Below, in pieces: positions 1 through 5,443 of a stretch of DNA of 9,205 nt (position 1 is the first letter of the stretch; every line of letters begins with the position of its first letter). The DNA comes from Campylobacterales bacterium. Lineage in GTDB: Bacteria > Campylobacterota > Campylobacteria > Campylobacterales > SZUA-545. The translations under genes and the position numbers were made by a program. The notes beneath the pieces are model-generated. The model did not search any database. It was not told where the DNA came from and worked only from the letters and a program-made list of their open reading frames with translations. Location: contig JAOXRY010000157.1 of NCBI GenBank assembly GCA_025800305.1, forward strand, positions 1 through 9,205. Direction: 5' to 3'.

Positions 1-725
1 ATTCTTACAGCAGAGTCAGTTGTATTAACAGACTGTCCACCATTACCACTTGCTCTAAAAACATCAATTCTAAGATCACTTGGGTTGATATCAACTTCAA
101 CATCATCAACCTCTGCCATAACAGCAACAGTTACAGCTGAAGTGTGAACTCTTCCTTGTGACTCTGTTTGGGGTACTCTTTGAACCCTGTGAGTTCCGCC
201 CTCATATTTCAGCCTTGAAAATGCACCTTCACCTTTAATTAAAGCGATAATTTCTCTATATCCACCAACGTCATTTTCGTTACTAGACATAAGCTCTACT
301 TTCCATCCTTGAAGTTCCGCATATCTTGTATAAGCACGGAATAGATCTCCAGTAAAGATACCAGCTTCATCACCACCTGTCCCTGCTCTAATCTCAACGA
401 TAATATTTCTAGAATCGTTTGGATCTTTAGGAATCATAAGAAGTTTAATATCTTCTTCTAGCTGTGGTTTAGCTACTTCAAGTTCTTTTAATTCTTCCTT
501 TGCAAGTTCTCCCAGTTCAGGATCACTTAAGAGAGATTTATTTTCCTCTATAGAATCTACTGTATTAATATATTCTTTCGCTTTTTCAACTAAGTCTTTA
601 ATTCCTGCTTGTTCTTTTGATAAGTCTGTAAGTTTTTTTACATCAGCAGCTACAGCAGGATCTGAAAGAAGAGTATTAATCTCTTCAAATCTATCTATAA
701 ATGGAATCAATCTCTCTTTTAGCAA
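1..725 (-). CDS. prfA: Peptide chain release factor 1, 5' part (truncated by window edge)
   Basis: Class I release factor that recognises UAA/UAG in the ribosomal A site and triggers peptidyl-tRNA hydrolysis. About 241 codons are present; the 3' third lies beyond the left edge (the family is about 355-360 residues). The N-terminus reads MLKERLIPFIDRFEEINTLL. The class-defining tripeptide is P-Q-T at residues 185-187, inside RVPQTESQGRVHTSAVTVAV. This is the PxT form of RF1, not the SPF of RF2. The catalytic GGQ is at residues 229-231 (window 33-41) in ASGNGGQSVNTTDSAVR. The start is TTG at 725-723; no ATG lies near, and an AAGG that overlaps the rpsT stop codon is 7 nt upstream. The gene begins 9 bp after rpsT, so the two are probably cotranscribed and partly coupled. 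What is seen is the motifs; the function follows from the family. Confidence 0.97.
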   Translation of the reverse strand, partial: MLKERLIPFIDRFEEINTLLSDPAVAADVKKLTDLSKEQAGIKDLVEKAKEYINTVDSIEENKSLLSDPELGELAKEELKELEVAKPQLEEDIKLLMIPKDPNDSRNIIVEIRAGTGGDEAGIFTGDLFRAYTRYAELQGWKVELMSSNENDVGGYREIIALIKGEGAFSRLKYEGGTHRVQRVPQTESQGRVHTSAVTVAVMAEVDDVEVDINPSDLRIDVFRASGNGGQSVNTTDSAVR

Positions 726-734
726 TTGGTTGCC

Positions 735-992
735 TTACGCTTCGATTTTTTTAACGAAAGCAGATAGTCTACTAACTTTTCTTGAAACAGTTTGCTTCTT
801 CATGATACCTTTTGTTACCATTTTGTGTAGGTATTTGTTAGCTTCTTTGAACGCCGCTTGTGCTTCGTCTTTGCTTGTTGCATTAGTTACAGCTTTTACT
901 ACGTTTTTGATTCTTGTTCTGTAGTATCTGTTTCTCTCAGTTTTTACTTTTGTTTGTCTAATTCTCTTTAGTGCAGATTTATGATTTGCCAC
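735..992 (-). CDS. rpsT: 30S ribosomal protein S20
   Basis: Primary-binding protein of the small ribosomal subunit that contacts 16S rRNA. The 85-residue product starts MANHKSALKRIRQTKVKTER, the conserved S20 N-terminus, and is highly basic throughout, with the usual family length (85-90). The start is GTG at 992-990, with AAAGGA 7 nt upstream. The stop TAA is immediately followed by GG, so the termination site doubles as the Shine-Dalgarno of prfA. rpsT is the first gene of an rpsT-prfA unit; a TATACT -10 lies about 35 bp upstream of the start. Nothing is abnormal in the protein. Confidence 0.98.
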   Translation of the reverse strand: MANHKSALKRIRQTKVKTERNRYYRTRIKNVVKAVTNATSKDEAQAAFKEANKYLHKMVTKGIMKKQTVSRKVSRLSAFVKKIEA

Positions 993-1025
993 TGTTTATT
1001 CCTTTATTTGGTAAAATTTTGTCGA

Positions 1026-1031
1026 AGTATA
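1026..1031 (-). promoter_or_regulatory. Putative -10 of the rpsT-prfA promoter
   Basis: On the minus strand the hexamer TATACT (five of six bases of TATAAT) lies 34 bp upstream of the rpsT GTG. That places a start of transcription near 1019 and gives a leader of about 27 nt carrying AAAGGA. No good -35 is seen at 17 nt; AT-rich sequence lies upstream, as is usual for sigma-70 promoters in Campylobacterota. The rest of the 99-bp divergent gap (993-1091) also has to hold the promoter of the DUF455 gene on the plus strand, for which no clear hexamer was chosen. Confidence 0.5.
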
Positions 1032-1091
1032 GTGTTTTTACCTTAAACCAATATTAATTTTATTTTATTTTAAGATTACAGAAAGAGGAAT

Positions 1092-1901
1092 ATGAACTTT
1101 TATAGTGCGGTTTGTGAAGCCTTAAGGGCTGAAAGCTACCAAGAAAAAACTGAAAAAACTTTAGAAATTGAAAAGAACTTTTTAGATAATAAGTATGATT
1201 TTACCGAAACCTCCCCTCCTCTAACCTTTGAAAAACCATCTTACGAAGTTTTTCTAAATCCAGTTCCACCAAAAAAGATCCCAAAAGCAAAAGATCTCCA
1301 AAATGATAAAGGAATGGGAGAGTTCCTCCACTCTATCGTTCACATCGAATACTGTGCAATAGATCTTGCCTTAGATGCTTGTTATAGGTTTAGAAACATG
1401 CCACATGAGTTTTATAAAGACTGGATAGAAGTCGCAAGAGAAGAAGTAGAACACTTTACAGATCTAAGAATCGCGTTGGAAGAATGTGGATATAAATACG
1501 GAGATCTCCCTGTTCACAACTATTTATGGGAAGCAACACTAAAAACTCCAGATCTACTAGAAAGAATGGCATTCATCCCAAGAAACCTAGAAGCAAACGG
1601 CTTAGACGTAAACACAAAAGTAAGAACAAGAGTGGAAAACTCCAACCATAAACTAACGCAAAAGATCTTAAAAGCTCTAGACATCATCTTAAGAGATGAA
1701 ATTGACCACGTAAGAAAAGGTGATGTTTGGTTTAAATACGCTTGTAAGAAAAAGGGAAAAGATCCTAAATGTTACTTTGAGATTATTGAATCACTGCTTC
1801 CTAACTCTTCAAGTGCTAGAGAGATAAATATTGAGGCTAGAAAGAAAGCAGGATTTACATGTGATGAGCTTTCGGTTTTATCAACAAAAAAACCGTGTTA
1901 A
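1092..1901 (+). CDS. DUF455 ferritin-like (putative di-iron) protein
   Basis: Member of the DUF455/COG2833 group, whose cellular role is not established; the fold belongs to the ferritin-like four-helix di-iron superfamily that includes MiaE. The 269 residues carry the expected ligand pattern: HIE at 84-86 (E86), EEVEH at 117-121 (E117/E120, H121), E167 in RNLEANGLD, and DEIDH at 202-206 (E203, H206). The first 70 residues are an N-terminal extension containing a Pro-rich stretch, FLNPVPPKKIPKAKD. There is no signal peptide or membrane segment, so it is cytoplasmic. The ATG is preceded by AGAGGA at a good distance. It is divergent from rpsT, and its TAA overlaps the stop of the convergent gene by 4 nt. 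Six AGATCT palindromes fall within 1292-1668 of this gene. The metal site is inferred from the motif; the substrate is unknown. Confidence 0.88.
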   Translation: MNFYSAVCEALRAESYQEKTEKTLEIEKNFLDNKYDFTETSPPLTFEKPSYEVFLNPVPPKKIPKAKDLQNDKGMGEFLHSIVHIEYCAIDLALDACYRFRNMPHEFYKDWIEVAREEVEHFTDLRIALEECGYKYGDLPVHNYLWEATLKTPDLLERMAFIPRNLEANGLDVNTKVRTRVENSNHKLTQKILKALDIILRDEIDHVRKGDVWFKYACKKKGKDPKCYFEIIESLLPNSSSAREINIEARKKAGFTCDELSVLSTKKPC

Positions 1902-2278
1902 TGACATTTTAAATCTAAGAATTGATAAACTTGTTCTGCTACTTTAATCTGGTGTTTATCTGTTCTTTCTTTTAAGTCATATTCTTCTACACCAAAATTT
2001 TGTTCTATCAGCTTTTTAGTCACATCATCGATCTTAGAATTTTTTTCATTTCTTGGTCTACATGCTAAAACAACATAATATTTCTCTTTACATTTTTCCA
2101 TCAATTCATCTAAGTCTATTCCTGATTCTTCTAGACTCTGCGATCTAATGTAACCTCTTTTATTACAAAATAAATATGCACTCTGTTTCATGTTTAGTAG
2201 TGGCTTTAAAAATTTATTGATTGTTGTACTTTTTCCTTGGTCTTGACTTCCCATTATGATGGCAGCTTTTTTACTCAT
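1898..2278 (-). CDS. Small P-loop nucleotide-binding protein, function unknown
   Basis: A 126-residue protein with an N-terminal beta strand (KAAIIMG) running into a clear Walker A motif, GSQDQGKST at residues 10-18 (K16, S17). A second hydrophobic strand, KYYVVLACRP at 66-75, ends in C-R-P, where a Walker B acidic residue might be expected, so no classical Walker B can be assigned. Basic residues R74 and R76 follow it. The rest (DVTKKLIEQNFGVEEYDL and a C-terminal helix) looks like an alternating alpha/beta fold. The protein is short for a complete kinase or AAA protein; it resembles small 'ATP-binding protein' families of unknown role. The ATG at 2278 has AAAAGGA upstream. It lies 41 bp downstream of the yoeB toxin on the same strand and may be cotranscribed, although a TATAAT sits in the gap. 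Binding of ATP or GTP is inferred from Walker A only. Confidence 0.75.
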   Translation of the reverse strand: MSKKAAIIMGSQDQGKSTTINKFLKPLLNMKQSAYLFCNKRGYIRSQSLEESGIDLDELMEKCKEKYYVVLACRPRNEKNSKIDDVTKKLIEQNFGVEEYDLKERTDKHQIKVAEQVYQFLDLKCH

Positions 2279-2301
2279 AAAAAATCCTTTTAATAAACTA
2301 A

Positions 2302-2307
2302 ATTATA
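2302..2307 (-). promoter_or_regulatory. Putative -10 for the P-loop gene
   Basis: A perfect TATAAT on the minus strand lies in the 41-bp gap between yoeB and the P-loop gene, 23 bp upstream of its ATG, with AAAAGGA in between. The gap is almost pure A+T, so chance matches are likely, and no convincing -35 is seen. If real, the P-loop gene can be expressed independently of the toxin-antitoxin promoter. Confidence 0.35.
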
Positions 2308-2319
2308 AAATATTTTTAT

Positions 2320-2574
2320 TTAATAATGATACTTACACTGAGCCACCCAAAGCACATCCCCTTGAATCTTATAAACCAGTCGATGCTCTCTGGTAATCCT
2401 CCTAGACCAATATCCACTCCAGTTATATTTCAAAAGCTCAGGCTCCCCTATTCCTTCCAATGAATTTTTTTCTATCTCTTTAATAAGTCGATTGATTTTC
2501 TTTAAGATCTGTATATCGTTTTGTTGCCAGTAAAGATAATCTTCCCAAGCTTTGTCGGCAAACTTTTTAATCAA
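2320..2574 (-). CDS. yoeB: YoeB-family mRNA interferase toxin
   Basis: Ribosome-dependent endoribonuclease of the RelE/YoeB family that cuts mRNA in the A site and arrests translation. The 84-residue product matches the length of E. coli YoeB and keeps its signature stretches: WEDYLYWQ (10-17), EPELLKYNWSGYWSRRIT and EHRLVYKI. The active-site residues known from YoeB are all in place: E46, R65, H83 and the terminal Y84 (ending KYHY). The start is TTG at 2574-2572, reading M-I-K-K-F, and lies inside the last codons of the full-length antitoxin frame, the usual overlap for yefM-yoeB. A TTG start with no strong Shine-Dalgarno of its own suggests that toxin translation normally depends on ribosomes finishing the antitoxin. 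Because the antitoxin frame is interrupted upstream, that coupling should be weakened. Toxin identity is near certain; whether it is expressed is unknown. Confidence 0.95.
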   Translation of the reverse strand: MIKKFADKAWEDYLYWQQNDIQILKKINRLIKEIEKNSLEGIGEPELLKYNWSGYWSRRITREHRLVYKIQGDVLWVAQCKYHY

Positions 2575-2818
2575 TTAGATTTCTTTGTTTTCCGTTTCTA
2601 TTTTCAAGTTGTTCAATGGCACTATTTAATCTATTTGCATTATTTGAGCTTTACATAAGGTAAGCTGTCTCTTCGTAGGATTTGAAATCATTTAAAGAGA
2701 TCATAACTACAGGCTCTTTGTTTTGTCTTGTGATAATTATTGGAGAGTGGTCTTCTGTTACTTTATCCATTACAGAGGCAAGTTTTTCTCTACTTTCACT
2801 CATTGTTATTGTTTCCAT
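2567..2818 (-). pseudogene. yefM: YefM/Phd-family antitoxin with premature stop at codon 56
   Basis: Antitoxin and autorepressor partner of YoeB. From ATG 2818 (AAAGGTAGG just upstream) the frame reads METITMSESREKLASVMDKV, followed by TEDHSPIIITRQNKEPVVMI and SLNDFKSYEETAYLM. It then hits TAA at 2653-2651. Past the stop, the same frame continues as SSNNANRLNSAIEQLENRNG up to TAA at 2569-2567, exactly what is expected of a YefM C-terminus (ETAYLM-x-SPxNAxRLxxSIEQL). The reconstructed length is 83 codons, equal to E. coli YefM. A single A-to-T change (AAA Lys to TAA) would explain the stop. The surviving 55 residues contain the N-terminal DNA-binding/dimerisation fold; the lost 27 include the segment that wraps and neutralises YoeB. 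It could be a real nonsense mutation, a polymorphism, a sequencing error, or a stop that is read through or suppressed. Confidence 0.87.
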
Positions 2819-2836
2819 AAAAGCCTACCTTTAGTA

Positions 2837-2850
2837 AATATGTACATATT
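2837..2850. promoter_or_regulatory. YefM-type operator palindrome with TGTACA core
   Basis: AATATGTACATATT is a perfect 14-bp palindrome, 19-32 bp upstream of the antitoxin ATG. Its centre, TGTACA (2841-2846), is the core hexamer reported for the operator bound by E. coli YefM and YefM-YoeB. It overlaps and lies directly downstream of the -10, the position for autorepression. Only one copy of TGTACA is seen here, whereas the E. coli operator has a long and a short palindrome. The truncated antitoxin could still bind this site, because the lost part is not the DNA-binding region. Confidence 0.7.
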
Positions 2851-2876
2851 ATAGGTAGTGTCAATCTTACTTTCAG
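2848..2876 (-). promoter_or_regulatory. Promoter of yefM-yoeB
   Basis: On the minus strand CTGAAA (2876-2871; four of six bases of TTGACA) is followed after 17 nt by a perfect TATAAT (2853-2848). Transcription would start near 2841, inside the TGTACA palindrome. A perfect TTGACA at 2864-2859 is too close (5 nt) to that -10 to be its -35. The promoter lies in a 97-bp divergent gap shared with the lipoprotein gene. Confidence 0.6.
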
Positions 2877-2915
2877 AATTTTTCCGTAAAATGTCATTTT
2901 TAATAAAGGAATATC

Positions 2916-3953
2916 ATGAAATTTTCATTAATTACACTTATTGGGACTTTACTAGTGTTAACAAGCTGTGTTCAAAAGCCTCCATTGACAAGCTTTAATA
3001 GTGGTAATTTAAGAGATGATGCTATGAAAAATATTGGAATTATTCCTTTTAAAAATGATCAAGTTTCCCAATCAGAACAAATTATCCAAGGACTTTCTCA
3101 AGAAAAGAGATTTTTTAATGTCGTAAATACTGAAAAGTTAGCAAAAATCATAATGGAGAAAAACCTTAACGAACCAGAGGTTATAAATCTTATTTCTAAT
3201 AGCACTGACTTAGATATTAAAAAAATAGAAGCTATCCTTTCAGGAAGTATCATCTCTTTAGAAAAGTCAGAAAATGATCACCACCTTATTAAAACAGATT
3301 ATAAGAGTTGTTTAAACTACGAAACAATCAAAAATGGAAAGAAAACTTGTTCAAAATATAAAACATATAAAGTTAGCTGTAAAAAATTCAAATATGAGAT
3401 TAAAACCAATATAAAAATCACAAAAGTAAGTGATGATAGTCTTATTTATGGAAAAACATATCAAGCTTTTTCATCAAATACCCACTGTGAAAATGATAAT
3501 AAGCCCCTACCTTCTTCAAATGAAAGCTATATTAAATTAGCAAAAATAGTCAGTGAAAAACTAATAAATGATATAGCACCTTCTTACGTCTACTTTGAGG
3601 CTGAACCGTTGGCTAAACCAATCGTAAAGAATAATGCCAATCAAGAAAAAATCCTTAAAAAAATATTAAGAAAGCCAGATATCCCATACACCGATATTCA
3701 AACAAAAACCTTTAAGAATACTTTGGAACTTCTGGATAAAAATAGAGTCCTAGAAGCCAATCAATTTTTAGGTGTTTTAAATCTTTCACTAAAGGGACAA
3801 AGTTCTGTTGTACTTTATAACTTGGCATTAACAGAAGAACTACTTGGAGATGTTAAAAAAGCACACCAACTTTTTCAAAAGGTAGAAGCTATCCAAAAAA
3901 CAAAGGGTAACTTAAAAAAGCAAAATAAAAAAGATAACCAGAAAACCAACTAA
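2916..3953 (+). CDS. Putative outer-membrane lipoprotein with CsgG-like domain and TPR-like C-terminus
   Basis: The N-terminus MKFSLITLIGTLLVLTSC is a lipoprotein signal peptide with lipobox L15-T-S-C18; there is no Asp at +2, so outer-membrane sorting is expected. Residues 38-225 follow the CsgG/LpoB-like pattern: strand NIGIIPFKND (39-48), a helix, then RFFNVVNTEKLAKIIMEKNL, IEAILSGSIISLEK (104-117), EIKTNIKITKVSDDSLIYGKTYQ, and a helix (KLAKIVSEKLINDI). An insertion between the strands carries four cysteines, C132, C145, C155 and C191, which could form periplasmic disulphides. Residues 264-327 form helical hairpins of TPR type (LYNLALTEELLGDVKKAHQLFQ), and the tail is Lys/Asn-rich. ATG with AAGGA upstream. 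Its TAA overlaps the stop of the convergent gene by 4 nt. CsgG itself forms a secretion pore, but membership here is by pattern only; the role could be envelope assembly or scaffolding. Confidence 0.7.
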   Translation: MKFSLITLIGTLLVLTSCVQKPPLTSFNSGNLRDDAMKNIGIIPFKNDQVSQSEQIIQGLSQEKRFFNVVNTEKLAKIIMEKNLNEPEVINLISNSTDLDIKKIEAILSGSIISLEKSENDHHLIKTDYKSCLNYETIKNGKKTCSKYKTYKVSCKKFKYEIKTNIKITKVSDDSLIYGKTYQAFSSNTHCENDNKPLPSSNESYIKLAKIVSEKLINDIAPSYVYFEAEPLAKPIVKNNANQEKILKKILRKPDIPYTDIQTKTFKNTLELLDKNRVLEANQFLGVLNLSLKGQSSVVLYNLALTEELLGDVKKAHQLFQKVEAIQKTKGNLKKQNKKDNQKTN

Positions 3954-3965
3954 ATTTTAGTTTTT
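3948..3965. terminator. Weak bidirectional hairpin at convergent stop codons
   Basis: AACTAA-ATT-TTAGTT forms a 6-bp stem with a 3-nt loop, followed on the plus strand by TTT. It spans the overlapping stop codons of the lipoprotein gene and the convergent coiled-coil gene. The stem is nearly all A-T, so it would be weak. No stronger terminator is visible between these two genes. Confidence 0.25.
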
Positions 3966-5443
3966 AGCATTGCTCTAGCTAAAGCTTCTGTAGCCTTGGC
4001 TAGTTTTCCTTGAAGAACTTGATACTCTTGCTTTACTCCAACCACACTTTCTATAATTGAAAGAGATTTTGTATTGATAGAATCAATTTTATCTTTTGTT
4101 TCAATCATCTTAATATTAATACTATCAATATGTTTAAAGGCTTTATCTCTTAACGCGACACTCTCTTCTTCTTTATCAATCAACTCTTTAAGTTCTTTTT
4201 TTATCTCTTCAATTTTTACAGGAAGAATTGGATCTTTACTATTGGTTTTCCCTTTGACTTGAAGTTCTTGGAACTCTTTTCTTAAGTTTTTCAGCTCTTT
4301 TGAAATTTTTTCTGTATCAAGCCTTTTTTCCCTGTAGATATTTTCCAAATACTCTTTATCTTTGGCAAAAGTCTTTATTTTTTTTGAGGCTTCTGATAGA
4401 ACATCTTTTGCTTTTTTATTCTCTTCTTCTTTTTTTAATAACTGTTGTTTTTTGCTTTCAACTTGGGAAACTAAACTATAAATTGCATTAAAAGTATAGT
4501 TTTCTTCATCTATCACAATAGGATACTTTAAGACCTTCTTACCTCCATGAACAAACTCCACTCCGTCATAAAAAGAAACAAAGGTTTTATAGTCTTCCTC
4601 TTTTTCAGCTAATTTTTCTAAAACATATTCAGCGATTTTGTAAAGACCTTGATTGATATGGGTTCTTAAAATATAATTTGTGAAAGGAAGGTGCAACTCT
4701 TCACATTCAATATGTTTTTTAAAAACACTTAAAATGCTCTTTTGGAAAAATGGTAAGAGGTTTTTATGAAAAGTAATATTATCAATCTTGTTTGGAGAAA
4801 GATACTTAACAAACATATTTTTTGCAATATTTCCAACAATAACGCCACAATCAATTTCAGGAAATTTTTCTTGGAATTTTGCCATTTCATGGGCGGGAAT
4901 CCCTTCAAATCTTTTCTCTGAAGTCACATCTTCTTTTTCCAGATAGTATCTAACAAAAAGTTTATCATTGACAATAAAAATCGCATCTTTCTCTTTTAGA
5001 TCTAGGTTATTTCTAATGTAACCTTTTACCAATTCTATTCTTCTATTTTTATCTTCTGTTTTGTCATTAATATAAGCAAAAATCTTCTCAGTTTGGCTTC
5101 CATCAAGATAAAAGAGATTTGTTTTTTTGGGGATACTTTTTAATCCTTCTTTAATATTTCCCGTATGTTTTGCAATAAATTCAACAAATATATTATCTAA
5201 CTTATTGACTATCTCTTTTTGGAAGATAACCTCATCTGTTTTTTCGATTATGGTGACTTCCACACCCTTAACAGCATAAAAATCTTTTACTACCTCATCT
5301 AAAACCTCTTTGGGATATCTTTGTTGTTGATACAATCTAGAGCTAATTGCATACTCAAATTCACCAATAGTATCAACCCTATTAAAGTACTCCCAAAGCT
5401 TCATAAAGATAGCTACTTTTTCTCTATTTTGAAACTCACTCAT
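3950..5443 (-). CDS. Soluble protein of unknown function with long C-terminal coiled coil
   Basis: Not recognised. The 497 residues have no signal peptide or membrane span. Residues 1-320 look globular: an N-terminal helical section (EKVAIFMKLWEYFNRVDTIG), then mixed alpha/beta including EKDAIFIVNDKLFVRYYLEK (151-170) and DCGVIVGNIAKNMFVKYLSP (198-217), and a strand pair at VKYPIVIDEENYTF. Residues 325-480 are a highly charged Lys/Glu heptad-like region broken near 400-407 (TNSKDPILP), suggesting two coiled-coil segments and a possible hairpin. The ATG overlaps the upstream stop by one base (TAATG), and no convincing Shine-Dalgarno precedes it, so translation should be coupled to the receiver-containing gene. 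This implies matched amounts and probably a physical partnership with that protein. No enzymatic motif was found. It could be a structural or scaffold protein, or the output partner of the degenerate receiver. Confidence 0.8.
   Translation of the reverse strand: MSEFQNREKVAIFMKLWEYFNRVDTIGEFEYAISSRLYQQQRYPKEVLDEVVKDFYAVKGVEVTIIEKTDEVIFQKEIVNKLDNIFVEFIAKHTGNIKEGLKSIPKKTNLFYLDGSQTEKIFAYINDKTEDKNRRIELVKGYIRNNLDLKEKDAIFIVNDKLFVRYYLEKEDVTSEKRFEGIPAHEMAKFQEKFPEIDCGVIVGNIAKNMFVKYLSPNKIDNITFHKNLLPFFQKSILSVFKKHIECEELHLPFTNYILRTHINQGLYKIAEYVLEKLAEKEEDYKTFVSFYDGVEFVHGGKKVLKYPIVIDEENYTFNAIYSLVSQVESKKQQLLKKEEENKKAKDVLSEASKKIKTFAKDKEYLENIYREKRLDTEKISKELKNLRKEFQELQVKGKTNSKDPILPVKIEEIKKELKELIDKEEESVALRDKAFKHIDSINIKMIETKDKIDSINTKSLSIIESVVGVKQEYQVLQGKLAKATEALARAMLKTKI

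Noticed and set aside
730..924. Plus-strand open frame opposite rpsT
   Set aside because: It is antisense to a certain ribosomal protein gene, with no Shine-Dalgarno; the hydrophobic product is what the complement of a Lys-rich gene gives. The same holds for open frames at 4074-4262, 4300-4491, 6176-6436, 7057-7317 and 8083-8289.
1873..1895. Hairpin CGGTTTT / AAAACCG at the end of the DUF455 gene as a terminator
   Set aside because: The 7-bp stem with a 9-nt loop lies inside the coding region and is not followed by a T tract on either strand.
2859..2864. Perfect TTGACA (minus strand) as the -35 of yefM-yoeB
   Set aside because: It is only 5 nt from the TATAAT. No good second -10 lies 16-18 nt downstream, so CTGAAA at 17 nt is preferred.
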